Assembly: GCF_051622035.1 (NCBI RefSeq)
Contig: NC_135361.1
Coordinates: 3,291,001 to 3,355,000, forward strand
DNA length: 64,000 nt
Direction of reading: 5' to 3'
Source of the DNA: Arctopsyche grandis
Taxonomy: Eukaryota; Arthropoda; Insecta; Trichoptera; Hydropsychidae
The position numbers were made by a program, and so were the translations under genes. The notes under the pieces are model-generated. The model saw nothing but the letters and a program-made list of their open reading frames with translations, was not told the origin of the DNA and searched no databases. Positions 25,001-32,557 of the stretch are shown one piece after another. Each line of letters begins with the position of its first letter. Position 1 is the first letter of the stretch.

Positions 25001-25792
25001 ACAGGAAATTGGTATGCCGATATGTATGTAAGAATACAATATTTTTTACTAATACGTAGTAATGGAACAACCGTTTAGTTCAAATCGAAATGTGTACCAT
25101 AAATAGAATGGCATTAACACTAAAAGGTCAAAACGTGCACAATATGATTCTTCTGACTACTCACTTCTTCTCAGTGCATTTTGTGCATCGTTGGTCATAG
25201 CGTCGGCCTCGTCCAAGATGATCAACTTAAAGCCAGCTTTAAAGATTGTTCGAGTGGACGCGAAGCTCAAAATTTGACCGCGGACGATTCCTATTCCTCT
25301 GTCGTCTGATGCGTTCAATTCTAAAACCTGAATCAAATCGTTAAATAGCACTCGGATAAGTTTTGAATAGTATAATCGATCGGAGGGATCTTACCATCGA
25401 ACTAAACTGTTGTGGGGTGTAAATTTGTCGGGCACAAGCGAGAATTGTGGAAGTTTTTCCCGTACCGGGAGGACCGTAAAATAGTAGATGCGGTAGTTGA
25501 TCTTCCTTGATGAATTTATTTACTGAAATAAATATATAAAGATGATGTTTTTAAGTATATAAATATGTTATAGAAAATCAAAAAAAAAAAATTACTTGTG
25601 GTGATGATGTCTTCGTGCGAAACAAGATCATCCAATGTAGCTGGGCGGTATTTCTCTACCCTGAGAACATAACCAAAAAATTATAAAATCTCATATTCAT
25701 GTTTCGGTGACATTTTTGACAGTATAAATCGGTCAAAATTTAATATGATCAAACAATTACCATGGTAGATTGACATTTTTGTCCAATGTCAT
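3245..25792 (-). CDS. RFC5: Replication factor C subunit 5 (clamp loader AAA+ subunit), 8 coding exons
   Basis: This encodes the small RFC subunit that works with RFC1-4 in the nucleus to open PCNA and load it on primer-template DNA. The assembled exons (minus strand) are 25792-25761, 25660-25596, 25522-25395, 25327-25165, 4071-3912, 3843-3629, 3543-3466 and 3396-3245. All join with GT-AG junctions and consistent phase into 993 nt, giving 330 residues; human RFC5 has about 340. Walker A GPPGTGKT is at residues 49-56, Walker B IILDEAD at 111-117 and the SRC arginine-finger box at 156-158. Intron 4 is 21,093 bp and contains the whole RAB28 gene and many transposons. The start is the first ATG, just before LPWVEKYRP, the usual RFC N-terminal box. 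Drosophila calls this gene RfC3. I am very sure of the family and sure of the exon joins. Confidence 0.95.
4188..4193 (-). other. Candidate poly(A) signal of RAB28
   Basis: AATAAA on the minus strand lies about 86 nt past the RAB28 stop codon and only about 117 nt before RFC5 exon 5. Another AATAAA at 4278-4283 overlaps the stop codon itself. Using either would end transcripts inside RFC5 intron 4. Confidence 0.45.
4279..9457 (-). CDS. RAB28: Rab28-type small GTPase, 4 coding exons, nested in an RFC5 intron
   Basis: Exons are 9457-9380, 6450-6262, 6182-5949 and 4584-4279, all joined in phase 0, giving 807 nt and 268 residues. The N-terminus MSDSEED and the C-terminal CaaX box CSVQ match the Rab28 pattern (human Rab28 starts MSDSEEE and ends CAVQ). 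P-loop GEPSTGKS is at residues 20-27 and is split by intron 1. The switch I Thr is T45, the G3 box is DIAG at 70-73, NKCD at 131-134 and the SAR box at 161-163. Rab28 is a farnesylated GTPase linked to ciliary and endosomal traffic. Odd points: switch II reads C-D-I-A-G-N instead of W-D-x-x-G-Q, and the tail before CSVQ is a long Lys/Arg-rich extension, so the protein is about 45 residues longer than the human one. Intron 1 (2.9 kb) holds a hAT-like element and a SINE split by a solo LTR. Intron 3 holds a dispersed repeat. Confidence 0.9.
4672..5832 (+). repeat. Dispersed repeat with six TTCCGG boxes at about 145-bp spacing (copy 1)
   Basis: It lies in RAB28 intron 3. Boxes of the form [AC]TTTCCGG or ACTTCCGG begin at 4867, 5009, 5159, 5304, 5446 and 5605. 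ACTTTATCTATGTA near the start recurs inverted at the end (CATAGATAAAGT). Copy 2 is at 21030-22200, and the first 180 bp recur at 36838-37017. Confidence 0.75.
6907..7766. mobile_element. hAT-like non-autonomous element with perfect 8-bp duplication
   Basis: The ends are CAGTGGCGGCTCGT and its inverse ACGAGCCGCCACTG. AGTATACT flanks both sides (6899-6906, 7767-7774). Short inner ORFs (7031-7423) have no transposase features. It lies in RAB28 intron 1. Confidence 0.85.
8215..9110 (+). mobile_element. tRNA-derived SINE copy, split by a solo LTR
   Basis: It has a B-box-like GGGTTCAAATCCC, then the family body (GACTCCAGGTCGATCGTTTCC variant, TTTATCTGATTT). The solo LTR interrupts it, and the 3' tail GGAAGGCGCATTGGG resumes near 9060. 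Related copies lie near 14040, 22960, 47405, 55505 and 57753. Confidence 0.65.
8575..9018 (+). mobile_element. Solo LTR (444 bp)
   Basis: It starts TGTTACGTACGCCG, ends CCTACGCAACA, and is flanked by ATAC on both sides (8571-8574, 9019-9022). It contains AATAAA (in CATCAATAAATGCTG). A second, inverted copy is at 28893-29294. A 4-5 bp duplication suits a Gypsy-type element. Confidence 0.75.
9911..10851. mobile_element. hAT-like non-autonomous element with 8-bp duplication
   Basis: The ends are CAGGGACGGTTCGT and the inverse of CAAGGGTGGCTCGT. CTAATAAG flanks both sides (9903-9910, 10852-10859). A smaller MITE is nested at 10221-10505. It contains a C-run near 9968-9977. Confidence 0.8.
10221..10505. 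mobile_element. Harbinger-like MITE nested in a hAT-like element
   Basis: It starts GGGCGAAATTTCCACAGGG after TTA and ends with the inverse of GGGTGAAATCACACAGGA before TCA. It shares its core (CACGTGTTTTTTTAGATA-like, TGATCGATAACGGT-like) with the 19452-19777 family. Confidence 0.55.
10860..11910. other. RFC5 intron 4 sequence without gene
   Basis: A C-run lies near 10990-11005, and a GC-richer patch of unknown origin at about 11470-11750, possibly an old LTR. ORFs here look like chance. Confidence 0.5.
11911..12575. mobile_element. Foldback element with long inverted arms (copy 1)
   Basis: The left arm (ACGAAACCGCGCAGGGACAA, then AAACAGGTCTAGTG) returns inverted on the right (AGACCTGTTTTTAATATTTG, then GTTTGCGCGATTTCGTC). 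A second copy is at 15247-15768. A 179-bp MITE is inserted in the left arm. Confidence 0.65.
11988..12166. mobile_element. Short MITE inserted in the foldback element
   Basis: It starts TGGTAATTTGATTATTAGTC and ends with the inverse of GGTTCGGTGATTATTGGTC. ATATAAA lies on both sides (11981-11987, 12167-12173). Relatives are at 26087-26297, 28790-29370 and 40725-40910. Confidence 0.65.
13511..13832. mobile_element. piggyBac-like MITE (322 bp)
   Basis: It is flanked by TTAA (13507-13510, 13833-13836). The ends CCTTTCCACCGCGTACG and (inverted) CCCTTTGCCCGCGTCAC are imperfect inverted repeats, and GCGAACATGCCCT recurs inverted just inside. Confidence 0.6.
13870..14305 (-). mobile_element. tRNA-derived SINE copy, minus strand
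   Basis: On the minus strand it reads an A-box-like TTAGCATGTAATGCTTTC, B-box GGGTTCTATCCCG and the body shared with the 8215 and 57753 copies. Its 3' limit is unclear. Confidence 0.6.
14316..14876 (+). mobile_element. piggyBac-like MITE, complete copy (561 bp)
   Basis: TTAA flanks both ends (14312-14315, 14877-14880). The ends TCCTTTGAGTGCTGACG and (inverted) CCCTTTGAATGCTGACC are inverted repeats. Partial copies lie at 1-203, 228-722 and 52657-53037. Confidence 0.75.
15247..15768. mobile_element. Foldback element with long inverted arms (copy 2)
   Basis: Arms of about 150 bp: GTCCCGACAAAGCCGCGCGG on the left, the inverse of TGGCCAAAACCGCGCGG on the right. Both arms also carry TAATATAAATATTAAAAAC. 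There is no coding capacity. Confidence 0.65.
15776..18290. other. RFC5 intron 4 sequence without recognised gene or element
   Basis: Small ORFs here (for example 16871-17122, 17835-18062) lack recognisable motifs. A C-run of about 18 bases lies at 17333-17350. Confidence 0.5.
18293..18600 (+). repeat. Dispersed repeat (ATCTGACATAGCGAGAGG family)
   Basis: It is similar to 44575-44875 and 44880-45180, and inverted near 61830-62000. The shared core is ATGGCAAAGTTTGAAAACGA. Class unknown. Confidence 0.55.
18964..19015. repeat. Perfect hairpin, 22-bp arms and 8-nt loop
   Basis: The left arm at 18964-18985 (AACCAATAG...CACGACTG) is exactly complementary to 18994-19015. The loop is TACTCACT. CCAATAG recurs shortly after, at 19034. 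Probably the tip of a small foldback element. Confidence 0.8.
19410..20067. mobile_element. Harbinger-like MITE with TTA duplication (outer element)
   Basis: The ends are GGACGAAAACACACTGAGAG and the inverse of GGGTGAAAACACACTGAGAG. TTA lies on both sides (19407-19409, 20068-20070). A related element is nested within it. Confidence 0.7.
19452..19777. mobile_element. Harbinger-like MITE nested in a relative
   Basis: The ends are GGACGAAATCAGACAGTGG and the inverse of GGACGAAATCAGACAGCG. TTA lies on both sides (19449-19451, 19778-19780). It sits 42 bp inside the left end of 19410-20067. Confidence 0.7.
20395..20610 (+). mobile_element. 3' end of an RTE-like non-LTR retrotransposon
   Basis: The frame reads [19 protein letters not shown], then [10 protein letters not shown] and QWMANG, the usual C-terminus of insect RTE-type reverse transcriptases, with two nonsense changes. 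It ends in an ATGATGATGATGA tail, as RTE elements do. Confidence 0.7.
21030..22200 (+). repeat. Dispersed TTCCGG-box repeat (copy 2)
   Basis: It is closely similar over its length to 4672-5832. Boxes begin at 21205, 21347, 21495, 21783 and 21940. The fourth box is mutated near 21641 (CACTGCCAGTTG). It ends CATAGATAAAGTAAAAA. Confidence 0.75.
22201..22955. other. Degenerate repeat remnants, no gene
   Basis: GC-rich patches at 22440-22560 and 22770-22870 (GGGGGTCGTGGGGGCCCCC) resemble the ends of old DNA transposons, but no clean termini are visible. Confidence 0.4.
22960..23390 (+). mobile_element. tRNA-derived SINE copy
   Basis: It has an A-box-like CATAGCTCGGTCGTTAAGC, B-box GGGTTCGATCCC, body GACTCCAGGTCGATCGTTTC, and tail GGAAGGCGCATTGGGGTCAC followed by an AATAAATAAAT tail. 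Confidence 0.75.
23400..25156. other. RFC5 intron 4, T-rich sequence and a SINE/LINE tail
   Basis: A strongly T-rich run lies at 23690-23840, followed by a tail GGCCATTGTGGCGCATTAGG with A-rich end at 23845-23935, like the tails at 9060 and 63790. No gene seen. Confidence 0.5.
25165..25792 (-). CDS. RFC5: RFC5 exons 1-4 (N-terminal part, Walker A and B)
   Basis: Four short exons separated by introns of about 67-100 bp encode residues 1-129 plus one base of codon 130. Exon 1 (32 nt) ends inside the Trp codon of LPWVEKYRP. Exon 3 carries GPPGTGKT, and exon 4 carries the [10 protein letters not shown] box and the [10 protein letters not shown] Walker B. The exon 4 donor is GTGAGT at 25164, followed by an in-frame stop if unspliced. 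The partner acceptor is not found until 4072. Confidence 0.93.
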
Positions 25793-25849
25793 GTTGAAAA
25801 ATGAGAAGGTATAAGTTTGAAAACTGACAGATGCTACACGCCTTTGACG

Positions 25850-25857
25850 TTTGGCGC
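25850..25857. promoter_or_regulatory. E2F-type site upstream of RFC5
   Basis: TTTGGCGC fits the E2F/DP consensus TTTSSCGC exactly. It lies 58 bp upstream of the RFC5 start codon, in an otherwise AT-rich stretch. Replication factor genes are classic E2F targets, so the position makes sense. No TATA box is evident. Binding is inferred. Confidence 0.55.
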
Positions 25858-26086
25858 CAGAATTGACAGATGAGAAGATTGTGAACACGCACGCGTTTGT
25901 AAACGCGTTCGCAAAACACGCGAACAGTATTTCAATTTATTTTGTTAGTTTTATGAAATTTGTCAGTGTTTAATACTTTTAGTAAACTTAATCAAGGGTT
26001 CGACTTTTTTGCCTGCCTTCGCTGACATTTATTTTCCAGTTATATGTTTTTGAAAACGTGTTCGCAAATCATTCTCACGGTCTTGG

Positions 26087-26297
26087 ACTGGGTAATTGGA
26101 CTATTCGTCACATTGCGGTGGTCACAAATTGTCACGATTTTCATGACAATTTTTGTCATGAAAATCGCGAATACACAATATTTGGAACTCAAGTTCTCGT
26201 TAGTATGATAGTTAACGTTAGTATGATGGACTTTTCAGCTGCCAGATGTTCCGTTATAGAGATTTTAGTGACTTTGTGACCAGTAATCACTGAACCC
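26087..26297. mobile_element. Short MITE (TAATTGGACTATTCGTCAC family)
   Basis: It is related to 11988-12166 and 28790-29370. It contains CGTTAGTATGATGGACTTTT and ends TGACCAGTAATCACTGAACC. Confidence 0.6.
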
Positions 26298-27279
26298 TTC
26301 GACTGATTTTATCCCTGCGCTACAAACGATTGCAAACCAAATGGGCGCATGCTCATTTCATACTTTTATCTCGACTTTTGCCATTTTAAACTTGCCAGAA
26401 AGATCCAACTCAATTTTAAGAATTGCCAATCATCAATGTACATCGAAATGTCATCTGCGCAACCCCATGAATATCTCGTCTTTCGTACATGCTGAAATTC
26501 AAACAATTAAAATTCAATCGAAATGAGCATGCAGCCGGGTGGTTTGCAATCATTTGTAGCAAACCGACATGTTTATGAAAAAAGCAAAACAGGAACATGA
26601 TGTAGCTATTAATTCAAAGCAGTCACATTAGCGTGACACTTATGTAAATGCCAGACTGTAACTTAACCAGAGAATGCATATTTGAATGGGATTTAAAATA
26701 TCAGCTGATTGTCAAATCCATAGGTGCTGCCAGGATGAAAGTACTCAGAACTCCCCTCATAAATGATACTTTTGATAAAAATATGTATTATTACTAAACG
26801 TTTGCCTGGGTCGCTTTTTATCGAATTATAAAATATATACATATACATACATATAAACACTTTTTCTAAGAAAGATTTTTTTGGGAATCGTTCATAAGTT
26901 ATTTCACGATAAATGTCTATGGAAACGCATTTCAAAATATGTTTGATGTTCTGTGGGGCCGTTGGAGTGAAACGACGTTATTATTGGAAACAAAATTTGT
27001 TGGGCGGAAAGGAAGTAAAGTGGATCTACCGACATCCCTTAACCAGTTTGTAGGTTGGCAGGTTGGCAGGATGGCAGCACAGGCTCCTCCATATCGTAGA
27101 GTACCCACAGTACTTTTTGAAAAATAAGTGCTTTAGGAAAACAGTGCCATAAAATATTGCAAAAAAAAAACAAACAAAAAAATGAAAGACTAAGAATTTG
27201 TAATTTTTTCTGATTTTAAACAAATTTCAATTTGGTTTACACTTGATTTTTTTATTTTACTATGTTATTGCGACATCAT
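26298..27279. other. Intergenic sequence between RFC5 and the membrane protein gene
   Basis: No recognised gene or element. An inverted pair, TGGTTTGCAATCATTTG (26541) and AACGATTGCAAACCAAATG (26325), suggests one more small inverted-repeat element at about 26320-26560. Confidence 0.5.
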
Positions 27280-28148
27280 CTAATTTAATCTCACGCTATT
27301 GACATAGCCAGACCTTCGTAGTACATTATTATTTTTCCTTTTATTCCCTTTTTTGCCATTACGAAAATATCTTGAAATATTGACAAACCTAAAACAAAAA
27401 TAATATTAATAAAATATGACACGTCGAAGAAGCAAATGATCTCATCAAATACATTTACCTCATTATGGATGGAATAAATTCCAAAAAATGTAATACTTGT
27501 AGTAAGAAGAAAATTGAGATTGAAATTAAAATACAATCATGTATTAAATATTCAGTGCTTTCGTTCAGGTATTTTTTAACATTGAGCTGGATTGAATAAT
27601 ATTATTAGTTATTTATTTTCAACACATTTATAAAAAATGTAATACAAATTTAGTTTCACTTACGTATTTGATTATAGTGTCCATAGAAATTTGAAATATT
27701 CTATCGAAATAAAAAAAAGCGTTTTTTGTAATCAGTGACAGCAAAATTGTATTAACCCCCACCTGAAAACAATTATTGATTTACGATTTATCTACATCTA
27801 TAGTATAAAGGCCTGCCCCCACTCTCAAGAAAATATGCGCAACGACAACTATCAGTTCACAATCATATAAAACTCATCTTTTCCATGGAGTGGGGGTGGG
27901 TCTTCATAAATTGGACAACTTCTACTTAAACATACCTGTAAAATAAATCCAACAATAGGACTATCTATGTACCAATTTTTGGGTTGCCAATCAGCCGTAC
28001 ATACTAATAAAGCCAGTCCGATACAAAATAGTAGATATGAAATATTAATTACAATCAAACTTGATTCATCTTCAAAATTTGTTACAATTACGTGATATAA
28101 TTCAGAAAACCATGCTATTATAAATGAAGACACATGACTTGGTTCCAT
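27280..28148 (-). CDS. Unrecognised multi-pass membrane protein, 4 coding exons
   Basis: I do not recognise this protein. Four exons, 28148-27936, 27762-27664, 27586-27459 and 27388-27280, join with GT-AG junctions in phase (71, 33, 42 codons plus 2 nt, then the rest) to give 182 residues. At least three hydrophobic stretches fit membrane spans: near residues 33-51 (VINISYLLFCIGLALLVCT), around the exon 1/2 junction (IVGFILQVGVNTILLSLI), and in exon 3 (CILISISIFFLLQVLHFL). The C-terminus is short and very basic (RYFRNGKKGNKRKNNN), so probably cytosolic. There is no obvious signal peptide. AATAAA follows about 25 nt after the TAG stop. It stands alone between RFC5 and CAT-A, both on the same strand. 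The consistent phase across three introns is the evidence that it is real. It could be a small TMEM-type protein. Confidence 0.7.
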
Positions 28149-28789
28149 ATTGAAGTGAAGTACTTTGAGACGGAAGTGTTGACAAAAGTTTTTTTTTTGA
28201 AAAATAAATGAATAATTATTTTTTTAATTTGTATTCATAATTATAAATTTTCAAGAAACAGATGAGATACACACTTCAGTGGCGTTTTTATTTGCAGTTT
28301 TATGAATTTACATTTGAAGCATAATAACTGATATCTGTTGGTGTACGTGGGTAATAGCTTTGATTGAATTGGACATAAAATCAGTTTATGCCTCATGCTT
28401 ATGCTAGGGATTGCAATTTACCGTAAAATTTCATAAATTGGTAAACGGTAAATGATTTTTTCTAAAAACGCTAACCTAGATTTAATCGTAAATAATTAAA
28501 AATAAATCTGTATGTATAAAAATGTAAATCCAATTTATACATGTAAATTTGTAATAATAAATAAATTTTGTATTTTATTTTTTATTATTAAGCAATCATA
28601 TTTATTTATTTAAAGTTTGGACCAATTGAATGTTTCGATCATAATTACCACAACCTTGTGATCGCATTTATTAAGATTTGGTTAGTCTGTGTTGCCAGTG
28701 AATTTATCAATTTGAAATTGCCACATTTAATATTGAAAATAAACATATTCCAGACAACCATATCCACAACATGCCATTTGTATCGATCT

Positions 28790-29370
28790 TATGGTAATTG
28801 GATTATTAGTCACATTGCGGTGGTCACAAAGACAATTTTTGCCATGAAAATCGCGAATGTGGAATATTTGGCACTCGAGTTTTCGTTAGTACTGTTGCGT
28901 AGGAGTGGGTGGAGGATCCAAGTAAAAGGCCAAAGTCGTTTCACAGCATTTATTAGTGATTAAAGAGATACACGCACTGCCAGTGCTCCGTCCAGAATGT
29001 CTTGATATCGCCCAAGTATCGCCTTATAACAGATCGGTCGCTCAGGGCATCTTCGACGTCCGGTTACTTCCCTATTGTTTAGGCATGTATCCGGATATGT
29101 ATTCCCACAACATTCAGTCCCACAGTATCGGTCACTTCTGAGAAGGGACCAATAGCGGCCAATTCAGTGGCCATTGTTTAGCTTACATGCACTTAGTCTA
29201 GAGATAATCCTTGAAACCGATTATAACGGTCACGCAGTCTCTGGGATGCTACTCGGCCTAATCCGATTGCACTTACTCGGCGGTGTACGTAACAGTATGA
29301 TAGTTATCGTTAATGTGATGGACTTTACGGCTGCCAGATGTTCCGCTATAGAGATTTTAGTGACTTTGGG
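28790..29370. mobile_element. Short MITE split by a solo LTR
   Basis: The left part (TGGTAATTGGATTATTAGTC to TTTTCGTTAGT) and the right part (GATAGTTATCG to GATTTTAGTGACTTTGG) join to the same sequence as 26087-26280. The LTR at 28893-29294 sits between them. Confidence 0.65.
28893..29294 (-). mobile_element. Solo LTR, inverted copy (402 bp)
   Basis: It is the inverse of the 8575-9018 LTR (TGTTGCGTAGG ... TACGTAACA), somewhat shortened. Flanks GTAC/GTAT fit a duplicated GTAT with one later change. Confidence 0.7.
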
Positions 29371-30779
29371 GGAAGCGCTTTTAAAAATGTTTAAAGGGAA
29401 GATCAATAATGAGAAATTGACGAAATGTATAATACATTAATTTATTAATAAATAAATATATTTTTAATAACAATGAATCAGTAAAAATTTAATATATTAT
29501 ATTTACATATGTACATACATATACATATGTATTTAAATATGTACATGTGTGTATATACAGGCCATATCAGAGGGGGGGGGGGAGTCTCGCAATTTTAGGG
29601 GCCTCACAATTTTTGGGGCCTCCATTTTAAACTCGTGTCAGGAAAAATACATAATCCAGATTGCACGTCCTTCAGATTACTCTGAAATAATATCTGATTT
29701 TGCTGTTATTTAATTACAAGAAGCTTTTGTTCAAAATGCATATTAAATAAAAAATAAAAACTTTGTTTCTTTTGTTTTTGTAATATATTTTTAAAAAACT
29801 TATTCTACCACATGGTTTTGCATTTTTAAAAATGGAGGGGGGCCTTAAATTATCAGTTGCCCTGGGACTTGCATTTCCTCCGAGGTCCTGCATATGTACA
29901 CTAACATACATATACCTAGATGTATGTATATGCTATAGTTGAAGTGTATCTTCCAATTGTAATATATTTTGACTAGTTAGAGTATATTCCATCTAACCTG
30001 GCGTAAACTTCCATTATAGCTGAAGTGTATTTTCAGTTGTAATATATTCCTTCTAACCCAGAGAAATGTTATAATAATAGAAGTGGCTTTAGGCGTTATA
30101 TTGTTGTCAAGTGACGATTGTCCACAGACATTCCTAAATAATTTCAGCATCAGTCGTATTTGATGCTTGGTGCTCGACGTATGTCCGATAAAAACTTCTC
30201 TGTTTGTTTATTTTACTCGCAAGATGGGCAAGTGCATCGTTAAAAATTGCACAATGCATTCGAAAACACACAATAAACAACATGGGATACATTTTTATAA
30301 GTAACTTGATCTGATTGTATTCCGTGCGTTGTAGTGTAGTTATGGAGGCGTACCGCGTATTATTGACACAATTTATTTATTCGTAAGGGCTCTTCTATTA
30401 TTATAATATTTCACTAGTCTATCCCACGTAAATTGATTCATATGGCGAATTAAATTCCAATTGGTCAACATATATTACTAATGAATAGCCCTATGAAATA
30501 TCATCGCATGGGTATAAAATTATTATATACTCGTATAAAACTAAAAAAAATCCGGAACCGGAACCGTTATTTTCGTAGACTCTCATAGATAGTTTTCAAT
30601 TCTTTATTTGTAATAATTTTCAATTATTTAAGTTAACGTTAACAAAATGTCAAATAAAGTTAACAAAATGTAATATTTTCCGATTATACACAAACAGTCA
30701 TTGACCTCGTAACGTTGAATATTATTATTACACATAACAATTTACGTGCATATACATATGATGTGTATTTACAACACAT

Positions 30780-30880
30780 ATTCTGGGCGAGGATATGGCG
30801 TGCGGCGCGGGCTCGTGAGAACATTTCGTTTGGATCGGAGGATCTGAGGTTCGATTCCCGGCGCCCGCGGTGAATGAAAT
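30780..30880 (+). mobile_element. tRNA-like SINE head
   Basis: It has B-box GGTTCGATTCCCG and pairing of GCGGGC with GCCCGC, but only 62 nt lie between them and the T-stem does not pair well. It is therefore a tRNA-derived SINE head, not a tRNA gene. A comparable piece is at 35400-35480. Confidence 0.45.
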
Positions 30881-31210
30881 CAATTTTTTTCTCGAATATC
30901 GTCAAAATATAAATAATTTAAATTTAAATTTAGATAAAAATAAATATATAAAAAAATGGTTCAAAACCTCGCTAAATGAAATTATTAAAATTACGTATTT
31001 TTATATGGCGAGAAGGAATATTTCAATTAATGTTTAAAAAAAAGGCGAAATGAAGAATTGGATTTGGCGTGATTTACGTGACCATTAGCTCAATTTAGAC
31101 CTATATTCATGCTATTTGGGGTGATCGGTTCGAGTCGCGACAAAGTCGTCTCGTCGAAAAACGAATTTATCGATTTTTATCGATTCATTCATTATTTTCG
31201 GCGAGAGTTA

Positions 31211-31212
<2 letters not shown>

Positions 31213-31279
<67 letters not shown>
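31213..31279. repeat. (AC)n microsatellite, 67 bp
   Basis: Uninterrupted AC dinucleotides. Confidence 0.98.
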
Positions 31280-31281
<2 letters not shown>

Positions 31282-31980
31282 TTACCGTCTTTATATATAT
31301 GATAACGGAAAATACAGATCAACTGTAAGTTGGTACCAGGTAAGATGGAGAAGTCAGGTTTTCGTAAAAACGTCACTCGACTAGTAAATTGAGTTGGAAC
31401 GTCACCTTTTTGTTTTGAATTATTCGGATTTCCTAGCAAATATTAACGCATTATTGAATTCTAAAGCATTCGTAAAACATCAGAGCTGTCAAACCTCAGT
31501 TGTTATATAATATTACAACTGGCGCACATTTTTGAAAGTATATTTGCGCTTGTAGAGATATAACTTACTAGTTGAATTGTTTTCGAATATGAATTATCTA
31601 AAAAGCCAGTTGGAATATATTACAACTGAAAATACACTTCGACTGTAACATACTTACATATATATGTATGTACATAATATAATACAATAGGTACATAATA
31701 AGTTCATGCCGGTTTTCGTCAAAAAAAAACGTAAAATGGGCAATCATCCAATACATATGTACATATATACATTTTTACACGGATTTTTATACATATCGTT
31801 CTGAGGATGTGTACACAGTGATGCGACACGACAGGAAGAGACTAACTGCTGTGTTGAGGTATCGATGTCCAAAATTCACTGTGTTTAAAGAGGCAAAATA
31901 ACTTCCTGGATGCCAAAAATAGTTCCTGACTACTAATATAATAATATATAATATAGACAGTCCATATATATGTATGTATA

Positions 31981-32299
31981 CAGTGCCGGTTTTAGGGGGG
32001 GCTGGGTCGAGTAAGTTAGGGTGCCACTTAATGCGCCGAAGGCGATTCAAAATTTAAAATTAGAGCGCCGAAGGCGCTACAAAATTTAAGATCAGAGCGC
32101 TAAAGGCGCCTCTACGTTCTAAGTTCAAACATTTGTATTTATTTATTTTTAACTTCACCAGTAGGGTTTGGAAACCTTATTAACCACTTTTCTTCCGGTC
32201 CCAAGCCCGGAAAAAGGAGGATGATAACCCATTTTTTAATATTTTTTCTTAGGGGCGCTTAGAAAAAAATTGTCCGAGTGCGCCATAAGGCCGGCACTG
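31981..32299. mobile_element. Small DNA transposon/MITE with CAGTGCCGG ends
   Basis: The ends are CAGTGCCGGTTTTAGG and the inverse of CAGTGCCGGCCTTATGG. TGTATA is repeated on both sides (31975-31980, 32300-32305). Inside, GCGCCGAAGGCG or GCGCTAAAGGCG recurs three times about 33 bp apart. Probably hAT-related. Confidence 0.65.
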
Positions 32300-32557
32300 T
32301 GTATACATATAAAGAAAAGATTTTATTTCAGTACATCAAATTTAGAGAAGTTAGATGCGTTTGAAGTATCGCGTCCACTTTCAGTATTCATACACTAGGC
32401 ATCTTTTCAACGTTCTTGGCCATATATGTACATATGTACTTCATCCTGTTTTATATCAATCTTCTTTTCGCCACACACACATATAACTTTTGCAGTGCAA
32501 ACAAGTTCACATGTGTATAATTTCAGTCTTTTTGAATTTTAATACAACAACAAAATA

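Larger units (their letters stand above)
29932..31640. repeat. Broken copy of an inverted-repeat element (TTTCAGTTGTAATATATT family)
   Basis: Pieces at 29932-30060, 30410-30480 and 31320-31640 line up with the more compact copy at 41960-42515. Between them lie a tRNA-like SINE piece (about 30780-30880) and an AC microsatellite. The ends carry CAGTTGTAATATATT and its inverse. Confidence 0.5.

Noticed and set aside
30806-30868. Possible tRNA gene
   Set aside because: The B-box and six pairing acceptor bases are present, but the distance is too short and the T-stem does not pair. It is a SINE head.
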